A stretch of DNA of 64,000 bases from Breviolum minutum Mf 1.05b.01 (GCA_000507305.1 DF239906.1:62001-126000), one strand, 5' to 3'; shown: positions 48,511 to 60,378, counted from the stretch's first letter. A program made the numbers and translations. The notes: generated from the letters alone by a model not told the origin.

Positions 48511-49156
48511 TCAGCCAGCTCGAAGATAGCCAGTTTTTTTTTCGGGGGAAAAAACGAGCTTCTCTGAACATTCAAGATATGGTGCTTCGTGATGCATGAT
48601 CCAACCCACGGACCCTTGAATTTCGGCCTCCAGGACTTGCATTGCGCAAATGTAGCTCTGGGCGCTCACCACTGCGAGCCGCTGCAGTCCGGAGGTTGCA
48701 GCGCTGTTCAGGAAGGTAAGCACTTTCTGTAGTGCCCCCTTGACCTCGTCCACCGAGGCTTCCTTTTTTCTGGTGGAGTCCAGCTTTTCGCACGCATCTG
48801 CGAGCTCTTGCAGCTGGCCGAGCAGGGCGGTACGGTCCGCCTGTAGCATGGCTTCGTCTGACCGCTGCAGTGCGATCGCACCGTGGATAATACTCCCAGC
48901 GAGCATGCTGAGACCTTTTCCTGAGCAGCTCCTGATTCTCGGAGCTCATCAGTTGGGTCAGGAAGGATGGTTCAAGGATCTGCGCGTCTGAACGCGCGCC
49001 TTGGCGGTGCAGCAAAATTGAGCCATCCTCCGGATAGGCCCTTAAAAGATCTAGATGCAGGGTCGAATCCTTTGATACTGCTTTGGCGGGGGCCCCGACT
49101 CCTTTGCCTTTAGAGGCGCCCCGACCGGCATATGAGCGTCCACGGCCACCACCCAT
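48511..49156 (-). pseudogene. intronless ORF with one frameshift, unknown protein
   Basis: Starts with ATG at 49156: MGGGRGRSYAGRGASKGKGV, a Gly/Arg-rich head. It continues through about 83 residues (LRAYPEDGSILLHRQGARSD inside) to ELLRKRSQHA, where the good coding sequence shifts frame near 48905. It then continues with MLQADRTALLGQLQELADAC, a Leu-rich coiled-coil-like stretch, to a TGA at 48511. About 205 residues in total if the frames were one protein. GC-richer than its surroundings and without introns, like the ORF at 39.7-41.0 kb. Function unknown. RGG-type heads often bind RNA, but that is only a hint. The frameshift could be an assembly error. Confidence 0.55.
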
Positions 49157-49219
49157 GGTCAGCACACGACGTGCAGAAGAAGTCACGTAAGTAAGTGGGT
49201 TCTCTGACAGCTGCAGCGT

Positions 49220-49575
49220 AAAAAACGTGACACAGAATGAACCTTTGGTTACCAAACTGATGCATGTGTCTGAAAAATCAATTGCCTTCCTGGATTCTGT
49301 GAGGCTTCCGACATCCAATACGTTTAAGTCGGACCATATGGACCATAAAAAAAATCTCTCAGAAGTCAAACCTGCTGGCCTTGAACCTTGGAGGATTCTT
49401 CTCCCTGCAGAGCGGATCGCAGCTGCTCACAGTGTAAAAAGCGTGATACAGAATCATTCTTCAGTACCAAACTGATGCCCCTGCTTGGAAATGCAATTAC
49501 CTTCCTGGATTCTGTTCGGCTTCCGACATTCAATGGGTTCAAGTCTGACCATATGGACCATATATGATGTCCTGA
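49220..49575. repeat. direct repeat, about 125-bp unit, two diverged copies
   Basis: Copy 1 (about 49220-49350) and copy 2 (about 49440-49565) share GACACAGAAT/GATACAGAAT, TACCAAACTGATGC, TTCCTGGATTCTGT, GGCTTCCGACAT and GACCATATGGACCAT in the same order. Confidence 0.75.
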
Positions 49576-49929
49576 AATTTTTCAGTCTTGAAAAACCGTG
49601 GCCTTGTAGACCATGTTCCGTTTGGGTGGCGGAGCCTTGTACGAGTTCCTTCCCTGCAGACAAGTTAAGCCAGACCGTATGGACCCACAAAATGAAACTC
49701 TGTCAAATTTTGAACGGAAGGAAGGCCACGATGTCGGGCCTCCTCCCTTTGCCACAATTGCTGAAGTCGGGCCCAATTCATGGGCGAATGTGGCGGCGGC
49801 CCTTGGCCGTCGTCAACAGCCAAAGCCTGAGTACCCAGATGTTATTTCGTCTTGACAAACAGTTCTGCTTTTTTCACCTGCCTTGCCGGGCAGCACCGGC
49901 GGGGCTTTGACCTGCTGCCAGGCTGACTT

Positions 49930-50660
49930 TTCTGACAACTTAAAACACGACAGATCTTCATCTCCTGCAATGCACATGCCAGGTTTGTTTGCCATCGTGT
50001 CTCACCTGCACCACCGTGTCAACTGGCAGTAAGTCTTTCGGAGGCGGCCCTGGGGCCGCTTTCACCTGAATGGTTGACGCTATCTTTTTCTGTCATGGTT
50101 TGGGAATTTCTTGGGTTCGTGCAGGCAATGCAGGCGTCACTTGTGCCTTCACCTGAACCAATGTAAATAGGATTCAAGTCATCTAACATGTTTAACCTTC
50201 TTCAAGGTCAGAGAGCTGAGCTTCATGCACTTTGGGTAGTGGCCTTCAGTGGAGGGCCTGTTGTAGCTGTCACCTGTGCTTTAAAACACGACACATCTTN
50301 NNNNGTAGCTGCTTACTGTCTTAAAACAACGACACATCTTCATCTCCTGCAATGCATATGCCAGTTTTGTTTCACATCGTGTCTCACCTGCACCACCATG
50401 TCAACTGGCAGTAAGTTCTTCGGAGGCGGCTCTGGGGCCGCTTTCACCTGAATGGTTGCCGCTATGTTTGTCTGTCATGGTTTAGGAATTTCTTGGGTTC
50501 GTGCAGGCAATGCAGGCGTCACTTGTGCCTCTACCTGAACCAATGTAAATAGGGATCAAGTCATCTAACATGTTGAACCTTCAACAAGGTCGGAGAGCTG
50601 GGCTTCATGCACTTTGGGAAGTGGCCTTCAGTGGAGGGCCTGTTGTAGCTGTCACCTGTG
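49930..50660. repeat. tandem duplication, about 370 bp, with assembly gap
   Basis: The block from about 49935 (TTAAAACACGACAGATCTTC) to about 50290 is repeated almost identically from about 50315. Shared strings include CACCTGCACCACC, GGAGGCGGC, TTGGGTTCGTGCAGGCAATG and CATGCACTTTGGG. Five Ns (50300-50304) sit at the boundary. Confidence 0.85.
50300..50304. other. assembly gap (5 N)
   Basis: Five undetermined bases inside the duplicated block; more copies may be collapsed here. Confidence 0.95.
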
Positions 50661-51100
50661 CGTGGCGTGCAAGTTTTGGGGCGGAATTTTTTTGCAAGGC
50701 TTCGGCAGTCGGTTCGCAAGGGCGGGGCGTGCGTTGGCTTCGTTCGCGGTGTGTCGTTGGAACCTTTTTCTTTCTGAGGTTTGCCTTCGGAACCTTCTTC
50801 TTCTGCGGTTGCGCTGCGAAAGTTTTAGGGGCAGGAATTTTTGGCAATGCCTTCGCACTACGCAGCGTTTCGATCGCAACGCGGGAGGCCCAAGGTTGTG
50901 GCCAGTTGGGTGGATTCGCGGTCTGTCTTTGGAACTTGTTTCCGCCAACTTGGGCCGTGAAAATTTTGGATGCGGAAATTTTCGCGAAACAGGGGCGTTA
51001 CGCTGCGTTTCGCTCGCGACGCGGGTGGCCAAAAATTGTGGTAAGGTAGCTTCATTCGCGGCGCGTTGTTGGAACCTTCTTCTTCCAAGGGGGCTTGGCT
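50660..51100. repeat. GC-rich degenerate tandem repeat, about three units of 130-150 bp
   Basis: Each unit repeats the order TTTTGGG/TTTTAGGG, GCGGAAATTTT-like, GCAA/GCGAAA, TTCGCGG, and TTGGAACCTTCTTCTT. Long ORFs cross it on both strands but differ between units, so I do not call a gene. Confidence 0.6.
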
Positions 51101-51483
51101 TCGCAACTTGACGCTTCTTCCACAAGTTGGTACGTCTTCAACACATGTTACTGCAAGTACATTTTCAACATGTTGACTCTTCTTGAAGTGAGGCCGGCAC
51201 AGGCATCGGACGGAAGCTCTCCTGATCGGCCAGGCGGTTTCCCGTGCACGTTTCAAAAAAACCTGTGTCATTCTTTGTTTCAAACACGCCTGCGTCGGGA
51301 ACGTTGTGGTCACCGGACCGGCGAGTTCGAGCTTCAAACGGCGGCTAGGCCGTGGGTTTGATGGGCCGTCCTGCCCCCTCCCCTGTCACAACCTGCAACT
51401 GTTTGTACCACATCACTGATACAACTTTCACAATTCAACCTTCCATGTTTCAGTTCTTGAAGTCTCTGCCAAAACGAAAACCG

Positions 51484-51690
51484 AAAATTTCGCGAGCGTT
51501 TTGTGTTGTTTCACGCGGGCGTATCTTGGCTTGTCACCGAATTTTTGCTGGGAAAGCTTGCTTGGGGGCTTTCATATGCGCATGGCCAAGCAGGAAACTG
51601 AGAAAATTTCGCGAGCGTTTCGTGCTGTTTCACACCTCAATTTTTGCTGGGAAAGCTTGCTTGGGGGCTTTCTTATGCGCATGGCCCCGG
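51484..51690. repeat. direct repeat, two copies of about 85-105 bp
   Basis: Both copies run AAAATTTCGCGAGCGTTT ... TTTTTGCTGGGAAAGCTTGC ... ATGCGCATGGCC. The second lacks about 20 bp in the middle. Confidence 0.85.
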
Positions 51691-52316
51691 CCAATGATTT
51701 CTATGTTTCCGGGCGTTCGTGGTGTTGGGGAAACTAAACTGCATCCTGCATCTGATAAGTTATCGACCTGACAACACCTTTCAATACAATTGAACTTGAA
51801 AATCAAGATGATGCCGACGTCAAAAGGTCTAAACTACTATTATATAATGAAACATTCTGGAATCATCCCATATTTGACCAGATTGAACATCTTCACTTCC
51901 CTATGATAAAAAGATGTTCACTGATCTTCCCTCAAAAAAAGTCAACCCTGGATATGATCAAAATACCATAACCATCCATAACCATCCGTCCATCTCAACA
52001 ATTTTGGAAGCAAACTTTCACTCAAAAATCCCCACCACGATTGGTGTTTTCTTGCCTTTCCCTTCAAGGAAAACCCCACGGTCACTTCCCCCCGACGGGT
52101 CTAGGCCTCCAAGTCAGGCCCCAAGAGTCGTTCGGAGAAACGCAGCAAAGGCTCCAGCAAGTCTGCACCCTGAGATGGTGATCTTTGCACCTGGGGGTTG
52201 TGTCGTTCAGTTTCTCGGAAGGATGAGTTGTTTTTCGTTGTACGGGAAAACGAGTCGTTCCAAAAAAGAAAGTTAAATTATGTTTGTGCTCGAAATTGTT
52301 TGAACACGGTGCCTGT

Positions 52317-52364
52317 TTGGTTGGTTGGTTGGTTGGTTGGTTGGTTGGTTGGTTGGTTGGTTGG
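52317..52364. repeat. (TTGG)n microsatellite, about 12 units
   Basis: Perfect TTGG tetranucleotide run. Confidence 0.95.
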
Positions 52365-52379
52365 ATTTTTGTGTGTTTG

Positions 52380-53300
52380 ACTTGTCAATTGGTTTGACTC
52401 CCTCAGAATCATTGGACACTCCAAAAAACAGGGGGTTGACTCTGCATAATAAGGTTTTGGGATCTCCAAACCACCAGTGACTTGAGATCCCTGGATTCTT
52501 AGGGCCTGAAAGAAAAAGTGGGTCCGGTCTAATTGATGGTCTCATAATTTGTCCGTAGTTATATTGACAATACGAGTGATACGTTCTACACCCCTCCTTG
52601 ATATGTCATGGCAAACTATCCGATCAATCTCTATATATATATATATATTATACACTTACACTGAGTTAAGGTCACTTTGGCTGGGATTACATTATATACT
52701 GTAACCACACCTTTGATGTGGGGTTGGTTAACGTCCTGTCATCAAATTCCCAGTAGCAGGGTATGTCCTGCCCCTCTTAAACATCACCCATGGATGACCA
52801 ATGCAAAAAAAAATGATCAAATATGCAAACGGTGCACAGATTGGACCCACATATATGCAAGGTTGGTATTCGATTTCCATTGATTGCAGTCAGCAGAAAA
52901 CCGCTCCTTCAAACCCGGCAGGGGACAAATGTCGTTTCCGGTTCCAAAAAATCCAAGCGTGCCAGGCGGACAAGAGATACCAACCTTGCAAGCTCGAAAA
53001 GAAGAAAGAAATCAATCCATACAGCAACTAAAGTAGCGAGGGTACTTCCCATATTCAGTTCCTTAAGGAAAACTTTTTTAAAGAAACACCACGTTGTTTT
53101 ACACGTACTTTTGTTCAGATCTTTCGTGTAAACTTGAGATTGCAAGCTACATTCGCCCTTGCAAATACCTGCTGAGAATGGTTTTTTAGGTAAGGTTTTA
53201 AGGGTCCAAGTACCTCCTCATAAGGTGTTTGGTATACATATATATATATATTTATATACCAATGACATTGAGTATTGGTCCAAGCTGAACTGCTGAAATT
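52380..53300. other. no gene recognised
   Basis: Contains TA-dinucleotide tracts at 52631-52652 and near 53240; no exon, palindrome family or RNA gene recognised. Confidence 0.4.
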
Positions 53301-53315
53301 CAACGAAAGTCAACA

Positions 53316-53439
53316 TACCGTTGATGGTTCAGAAATCCCAAGGCCAACCACCGTTTGGATGGTGCTAAAACCCGTCGTAAATTAGGGGATGCACTACCAA
53401 CCTCAACTGGTGATTGCCGGATTTCTGAACCAACAGTAT
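53316..53439. mobile_element. Family D palindromic element
   Basis: TACCGTTGATGGTTCAGAAA opposite CGGATTTCTGAACCAACAGTA; core AAATTAGGGGATGCACTACC. Confidence 0.7.
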
Positions 53440-53950
53440 CACTTGCATGTTTAGACACAAAAAACTCATGTGCAAATTGGCTTTCACAGCCCAATTCTCA
53501 TTCAAATACATCCCCTGCACACTCCCAAATCGGTCCATATTTCCAACGCATATCAGGGTATTGCATGGTCCCTGTTTTTTTTTTGCGTGAGGCTTTGGTG
53601 CAAAAAAAAACGTTAAGAACAAGAGTCCATCATTCAATCATCAATTCCAAACCATCTTATTTTCATTGGTGAATTGGTGAGGTTTTTTTGTGCCCCCCAA
53701 AAATCCATAACTCATCCCAAATAACCAAGGTGATGGTTGAACGCAACCTTCCATCCGGAGCTCCAAACGGGGGCCGTTGTCAAAACGGACCCGGGTTTTT
53801 TCACTGAGGGACACCCCACGTCTCACAAGCATTTTGCAACATCATGCTCTCATCTGATTGCATAGCCTGGGATCTATGTCAATGGGCCACTTCAGTGCGA
53901 TTTCTGATGGCGAGACATCGGATTGGTGAAGATGTTTCTGGTGGGGGGCT

Positions 53951-54075
53951 TCTTGGATGTCCCGTTGGAAGTCAGGATCAATGGTTAGTAAATAGTTACA
54001 ACCAAATTATAAATGGGGTATATTGGGATTATAACTCACTTACTAACCATTTACTAGCTTATTGGGACATCCAAG
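53951..54075. mobile_element. Family H palindromic element
   Basis: TCTTGGATGTCCCGTTGGAA opposite CTTATTGGGACATCCAAGA; inside, GGTTAGTAAATAGTT and AACCATTTACTAG pair. Confidence 0.75.
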
Positions 54076-54614
54076 AATCGGCTATTGGACTTTTTCCATC
54101 ATCATCCCAAATGCTTGAATCAGACATTTTAGGAGCAATCAAAGGATCAGTTGAGGACGGAAGGTATAGTTGAACGAAATTCATGGAAGGAACAAATCTG
54201 TATGTAAAATAATGTAAGTTTTGTGCCCCTTTGCCACACGAATGCTACTTCTCCACATGCAACATAACTGACATTCATAACTTTTCACTCTGCTCTTTTT
54301 TCTCAATGAAACTGCCAATTTTGTATGGCTGACCTCTGCAAAAAAACACGTGAACAAACGAAACATCCGTGCCCTTGTCGTCTTTCTCAAGCGAAGAATC
54401 GCCGTGTTACTGAGAACACGTTGCTGATGCTGCATGACCTAGCCGATATCTAACTTAGCTCTTCATATCGAAGTCTGGCAGCCCAATTATCACGTATCTC
54501 ACCAATCGAGTAAACTTTGATTTATCATAGTGGTTGCCCAGAAATCTCTATATTACTAGCCCCAAACTATGCACTATGGTAAGGCAAGGGAAATCCCCTC
54601 AAAATTTACCATAC

Positions 54615-54663
54615 ATGTTTGAATTGCTTCATGCCACGCAAGAGGGGTCCCATTGAATGACAC
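54615..54663 (-). CDS. PDZ-like domain exon (C-terminal half)
   Basis: VSFNGTPLAWHEAIQT plus one base, after acceptor GGCATCAG and before a GT donor. Matches the PDZ strand-helix segment usually written VNGxPLxxxxEAI. Together with 54972-55026 it would make most of a PDZ fold, a peptide-binding module. Confidence 0.55.
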
Positions 54664-54895
54664 CTGATGCCCATAGATGTTTTGGGGGTTTTGCAAAAGT
54701 GACTGGTTTTTCCCTACTTCTGCATCCAGGTTGAGTATATATAAGCCCTTGTCGTAATCGCTATAATCCTTCAATCCTTTGGGTGGATTAAGGGTTAAGG
54801 GCTTCATTTTGTTAAATATTTTACCTTTCACGCTTTATCCATGTTTACCATACACTTTTTTGTAGTCAAAGTATATGTTAAAAGTCAAATCTTCG

Positions 54896-54945
54896 CTTGG
54901 ATCAGCAGCTTGGACTTTGTCCAAAGCAGCCATTGATTCATCTTC
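54896..54945 (-). CDS. possible PDZ-like domain middle exon
   Basis: ESMAALDKVQAADPSE lies between the two PDZ-like exons. It fits the PDZ helix-loop (S-x-A-A-x-x-x-x-V). Only about 30 bp would separate it from 54972, very short for an intron, so a frameshift is an alternative. Confidence 0.4.
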
Positions 54946-54971
54946 GTTGTGGGAACAACGTGGGACGATGC

Positions 54972-55026
54972 CTGGGATTTGACACCAGTGATACGAATGC
55001 CTGGGCCACTGTCGAGGCTGAGCTCC
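54972..55026 (-). CDS. PDZ-like domain exon (N-terminal half)
   Basis: ELSLDSGPGIRITGVKSQ after acceptor TTTTCAG, with GC donor (GCATCG). Resembles PDZ strands B-C (LxLxxxxGxxIxxV). Not proven without a profile search. Confidence 0.5.
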
Positions 55027-55241
55027 CTGAAAAATGCCTGATTTTTTTCCAAGCAAAACTTCCATCTGCTTGGAACATGTTAAAGAAACTCAGGCCCTAC
55101 GAATCCTGGCACACCTTCTGAGAATGGTAATGGAAGCTAAATACATTGCGTTTCGGAGGTGATTGCACACTCCAATCATCTGACAAGGTGATTGGATCAA
55201 TTGGATCCCTAGGAAAAACTTGTTCGTTGGTACTATCCCCC

Positions 55242-55322
55242 TTGAGATAACAAATGACTTATATAACGCGCTCTGCAACAGTGGCTCCCCGCAAAACACA
55301 TCCAAGGTAACGCCTTGAACAG
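55242..55322 (-). CDS. exon, unknown; upstream of the PDZ-like exons
   Basis: VQGVTLDVFCGEPLLQSALY after acceptor GGTAACAG, in a frame open for about 27 codons. Protein-like, possibly part of the same gene. Donor not fixed. Confidence 0.5.
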
Positions 55323-55642
55323 CTGTTACCGCAAACAAAGGAGCCCGTTGTACTGGGTCACTTGGATGGAATGACATGTAACGTACAACACACCAAGAAG
55401 GACCAAGAAGGACCAATAACATTTCCCACTTGGAAGATTCAAATGATATGAACATAATAAGAACATAGCGTAATACAATGAACAAATTTATGTAAATCTG
55501 TTTTATCAAATTTCCTGCTGTGGGAACAGGTGGTAAGGTTAAGAATAACCACCCGCAAGGCACTGGATACCTCGTATACAAGTGATATATAGTAATTGAA
55601 GTGCTTCACTGAGTCTAAACGAGAGATGCAAAGGCACGCTGA

Positions 55643-56880
55643 TTGCAACAAATCACAATCAGTTGTCTTGTTCTTGTTTCAAATCTGCATTGTTTAGCCG
55701 AAAACAAAGACGTCAGAAACCTCCAAAACAATGCACCAGGTCCTCCTCAAAAAGAAACTTCTTCGATGTCTCCTACAGGGGACCTCGAGACATGGGGCGA
55801 CAATTGTTCATCAGCTGACGATCTTACTTCGTCCTGCCAATGTTTGTCTTGCCCTTTCACGGGCGACATGGTCATTCAGCTTGCCAAGTATCGGGAACAG
55901 TCATCCTTGTTCATAGGCATTCATGACTACCACGTCCTGTTTTATAGAGTTTAACACCGAAAGAAACTGCAGTGCAAGTGTCTGACAACTTCTTGATGGA
56001 AAACAAGGAAATGTCCATAACACAGCGACTACGTATTGGGAAAGTCTCATTTGACAGCTTTTTGGACACATCGCATCCAACATTGGTGAACTAAGTCTTT
56101 CCTATGTATGACCATGGTAATACAAGCACAAAAATGCCCTCTTACTGAAAATATACAGGGATGCTTCCTTTATATTGTCTCTCCCAATCTTTCAGGTCCC
56201 ATATATTATCAATGCAGCAAACCGACAATGTAGCAAGGCATCAATTGGGGGTGAAATCCTGACCGATAGAAAAGGTCTGCATAATTCACCAACATTTTCG
56301 TCAAAAGGGACTAGATTCGGGTCTAAGTCTGAATAATTCACTGTGCAAATGAGGCAGACATGCATTTGTTTACTTTTCAAACTATCCTTCCTCCCATAAT
56401 CATGGAAGTGGAAAATAGCCCATTTGGAGACAAGTCACACATCTTCCAGGACCCCATTTTCCACTTCCATGACTATGGGAGGAAGGGTAAAAAGTAGAAA
56501 CTTCTTTGTGCATCGAGTTGCGGGACGAATTTAAATTGCTGGTTCTTGGGGAGCTGCAGCTGCGATATTCGAAACTGCTAAAGGTCTTGAGAAAACATGA
56601 TCTCTGATTGGATGGATTGGAAGAAATGGCCTAAAAACAGCTTTTTCCAAACATTTTGATAGATTGGAATGAAGATCAACAAGATGACCTTTGTCGAGTT
56701 TTCAACCTTTTGGTTTCCAATCGCACGTCACTTGGCCACTTGGCTGACCATGTTGCCTTTCTTCAGGCAAGCCCTGTCGATATTTCTACAAACTTCATGC
56801 TCACCTCAGTGTCTCGGCTACCAATCATGTTGATATGCAACCTGACACACAACGAGAATGTGGGCAAAACCTAAAAAACA
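55643..56880. other. ambiguous coding potential
   Basis: Plus-strand ORFs (55643-55954 and 56656-56874) look weakly protein-like, but a minus-strand frame near 55800-55880 (KLNDHVARERARQTLAGRSK) is equally good. With every other gene on the minus strand I make no call. Confidence 0.3.
56386..56487. mobile_element. Family L palindromic element
   Basis: CCTTCCTCCCATAATCATGG opposite CCATGACTATGGGAGGAAGG; inner AAGTGGAAAAT and ATTTTCCACTT pair perfectly. Single copy in the window. Confidence 0.8.
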
Positions 56881-56899
56881 TATTCCACCGTCCACCTGC

Positions 56900-57880
56900 C
56901 TTGTGACGACATGTTGGAAAGGACAAGCACGACATGTTGCCCTAAATGATCAGTTTGATACAAGCGACACTATAGCTTCTTGAAGCTTGGTGGCCAAACC
57001 CTGCTAATCTTCATTAGTCATGGCCTGCGCTTTGCATTCAGAACACATCAGAAATATCCTCATTTCAGGGCAATAGACTGGTTCTGGCAATACGTGGGTT
57101 TGGCCCTTTGTTGGCAGGAAAAATGCAAAAGTATTTAAATCGTGCTCAAGAATACAACGAACCCCATGTGGTGCCAAAACCCAAAAATGTTAGGCTCAAT
57201 CAATCAAGACGAGAAAGCTACACTGCAACAAACATCGATGAAGAAGCATCCTTGAACAAATCTTTGCGTTACAATAACTCACAATTCAACAAACATGATA
57301 TCTATATATATACATACAAATTTAAATATAAACAAATGTGATATAGTTCAACCAACAAAAATACAACTTAACATCTAAAGATAATATACATACGTAATAA
57401 CATTCATATGATAGACAAATCTTGCTTGTATATTAGTGAAACAATCGTAGTACTATATTCGTGACCGAAGAATATGTTTTCCTGGGAAACGGTATAATTT
57501 CTTTTCATTCAACTTCTGTTCCTCTTTTAAAGGAGCCTCATGTGCGAATCGTGCATTCGCTATTCAAGCTCGTCCTGTCATAGATTGTCCTGGAACCAGC
57601 CAACGCAAAGCTGAGCCATAGGAATTGAAGCAAAATCCTATTATAGCTATAGTAGTCGTTGATCAAAACAAAAATATGTCCATGATTACCCATACTAGTC
57701 TCTATATTATGTACAACTAAACATCAACAAACAAAGGGTAGGGACTAATCCCCATATAGCATTCTCTAAAGCCTAAAACACTCAAATTTCACCTTTCAAC
57801 TGCAAAACTAGATGGCTGAAATACTCCCAGCAAGCGAGCCGAGCTGGCTTGAACGTGGACCACAGGTTAATGATACACTA
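56900..57880. other. no gene recognised
   Basis: A/T-rich, with short TA tracts near 57300; nothing supportable on either strand. Confidence 0.4.
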
Positions 57881-57889
57881 GGGTGTCCA

Positions 57890-57996
57890 TGGAACTTAGT
57901 AACTAGTCAGTAAGTTGGGTTATGACCTATTTAGGGGACTTACAACCTACTTATATTGGGGTTATAAACCAGTTACTACGTACCATGGACATCCCA
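57890..57996. mobile_element. Family H palindromic element
   Basis: GGGTGTCCATGGAACTTAGT opposite TACGTACCATGGACATCCC; inside, TATGACCTATTTAGG and CCTACTTATATTGGGGTTAT resemble the copy at 5429. Confidence 0.65.
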
Positions 57997-58360
57997 GTAA
58001 TATTTCCTATTCTTTCAAACATCTTATGCTGGATTTCGTCGCTCTAGGTATACAAAAAAAGAGTCTTTAAGCCTTCAACAATCTGGATGTCGGTGAACTT
58101 GCCTTTCTGGACATTACAACCTGATTCTTCCATTGCGGGCCCGCCAAACCTTTTTGGCCAGACCTTCTCACACAACACCAATATAGATGAACAGGTATAA
58201 TCAACAAGTTGAACAGGGGCTGTTTCATGTGTTTAATGAATCTTACTTCTCTTACTCCTTTGGGCGCGTTTCTAGGGCTATGGGATCACCACCCGCTGGT
58301 ACTGTCGAAAGTTAATCTCGGAAAGTTGCTGGTTACCAGGATCATTGGGAATCCAATACC

Positions 58361-58419
58361 TACACGCACCAAAGCTACCCCCCCCATCTTCACCACTGTT
58401 GTCCCTGTATTGCCTGCGC
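58361..58419 (-). CDS. exon, unknown product
   Basis: AGNTGTTVVKMGGVALVRV, flanked by acceptor TAGCAAG and GT donor (GTATTG). A beta-strand-rich, glycine-rich segment. No family assigned. Confidence 0.5.
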
Positions 58420-58789
58420 CTTGCTAATACCGTATCTTTTAAACAGGGAGGGGGTGGTTTCCCGGGGACAGGGGCACGGCAGGTAGGATTCCCGATTCTG
58501 ATGATATCACAATTAGGTAATCTTCCCCAAATACAGGAGGAGCGACAGTACATATAGTGTTGTGAAACCAATACTGAAACAATCATCTTTATCTTATTTC
58601 AGTGTTGGCATCAATAAGTATTTCATCCACATCCATTGGGAGAAACCGGTTTAAAAAAAACAGCGCTGCAGTGGCACATGTGCTGGCATATTTCACCCAT
58701 GTAGATATATATTATATACATGTGGATACATGATGTTTCAAACTTGACCAGTGCCCGTGTTAAACAAGAGCTTTCCGTGCTGACCAAAC

Positions 58790-58926
58790 GGCACCCTGAC
58801 CAAACAAACTGCCCAGCCGGGCGTCCTCAACAGCAAGGCTGTCTGTTGTCGAAGGAGCTCCACATTTTGGCTCAGCTCCTGAAAAGCCCGACATCTTTGC
58901 GCAACAAATTTCCAACGACCATCGGA
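58790..58926 (-). CDS. exon, unknown product
   Basis: Strong acceptor (CTCCTCCAACAG), then SDGRWKFVAQRCRAFQELSQ and NVELLRQQTALLLRTPGW, likely helical. A second frame is also open (MSGFSGAEPKCGAPSTTDSL), so the frame is not certain. GC-richer than its surroundings. The 3' end is approximate. Confidence 0.6.
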
Positions 58927-59238
58927 CTGTTGGAGGAGAACACAAAGGGTCAACACACTTTGGGTAGATGAACAAAATAGACTTCAATCTTTTCAAGATA
59001 ATGCCTAAATGCAAGAATTATAGAAAATATAAGGGCTTTATGTCCACGATGACTACATCATGAATGAATTCGCCGAATTTAGCAAAGTTTAAACAGTTTT
59101 CTTGTGAAAATGGTGTGGTCCGTGTAAGGGTCCGAACATGTCAAAAATCTCAACAACCACAGTAACCACAATTGGTTAAACCGTCATGGTGAACCGCCCA
59201 ACCGGAGCAGATTTCCCGACTCCGATCATCCCATAGAT

Positions 59239-59344
59239 GCATATATATACCTGGAACCCAAATGTCCCTTGTTTTGATTGGAAAAGACCCTAATTTTGGA
59301 GGCAAAACAAAGGACTAATGGGTTCCAGGTATATACATATATAT
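59239..59344. mobile_element. Family K inverted element
   Basis: CATATATATACCTGGAACCC opposite GGGTTCCAGGTATATACATA; core CCCTAATTTTGGAGG. Confidence 0.8.
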
Positions 59345-59431
59345 GTGTTTATACATGCACAAACGACACAGAAAAAACGAAACGTGTGTGTTTAAATCTG
59401 TAGAGATTTTTCATCGCTCCTTGGTCTGTTC

Positions 59432-59487
59432 CTGCAGATTTCGATGTTCCAAATTCAAAATGGCCAAGTCCAAACTCTTCGCCGGAC
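59432..59487 (-). CDS. exon, unknown product
   Basis: PAKSLDLAILNLEHRNLQ after acceptor CCCGGCAG with GA donor (GAACAG); amphipathic helix-like. An overlapping plus-strand frame exists, but lacks splice signals. Confidence 0.45.
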
Positions 59488-60152
59488 CTGCCGGGCTGAC
59501 GGCTCCGTCGTTGGGTTTCCTCTTCCACAATGGAGAAGGTGTGATTGGCTTGAAAATCAAAAACGCAGTATGGTGTGACAAGGACGTTGACAAGTTGGAT
59601 TCCTACGTCACGCAAGAAAAAAGTATAAGAATGTAAGATGGTTCATGAATATTTCCGATCCTGAAATGGTTTAGATTAAAACAAAAAGGCGGTAACAATC
59701 AACAAATAACAACATATTTCGGACTATTCCTTAGTATTTCCCCGGTGATTTCACTTGTGACCTCGCCTTGTAGACGTGCTGTTCCTTGTATGAGTTCCTC
59801 TAAATCGAGTTCCCGATCTCCAGAGGTGTCCTCAATTGAACAAATTCAACGTGGGCCCGGGACCCATGAAAGTAACATACCATGGGCCCCAAAAACCTAT
59901 ATTTTCAGAGGTTTTATGATGGTAGATAACCTGGTTTTTAGGTGGCCAAAACCTGTATTTGTCATGCTTTTGGGGGCTCATGGTAGCCATTGATATTATC
60001 AATTTTTGGAAGATGATTTTCGTTTTGGGATTCCCCATGATCAAACTCTTAATTTCCCATGGGTTTTCATATCAACTACTTACTATCAACAGTCACTGGT
60101 TGAAGCTCCAAATTAAGACTCCACATCGGCCATCTATTTGCTGCTGCGAAAC

Positions 60153-60218
60153 TAATATCTTCCAAAGAAGTTCTGGATCAGAAATAGAAAGCCCTTGTGC
60201 GGCAAACCAATGTTTCAC
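60153..60218 (-). CDS. exon, unknown product
   Basis: 22 codons, VKHWFAAQGLSISDPELLWK plus IL, between a strong acceptor (TTTTCCCTGCAG) and GT donor (GTTTCG). Phase 0 at both ends. Family not recognised. Confidence 0.65.
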
Positions 60219-60378
60219 CTGCAGGGAAAAGGTTAGGATGCAGGCGAACCTGCGGGGTGAAACGGTCACAAACTTCGTACCATTGTCAATGATCAATTCC
60301 GGTTAAAACATAATGGGACTGGAATATTTACCTGCAAATTTAGTTGATTTTTATGGTAACATGTCCAAAAAATGCCAT

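Noticed and set aside
50570-51125. Long ORFs (up to 165 codons) on both strands
   Set aside because: They cross GC-rich degenerate tandem repeats; no frame is conserved between repeat units.
59343-59636. 97-codon plus-strand ORF
   Set aside because: It lies antisense to an exon-like minus segment with better splice signals, and all other genes are on the minus strand.
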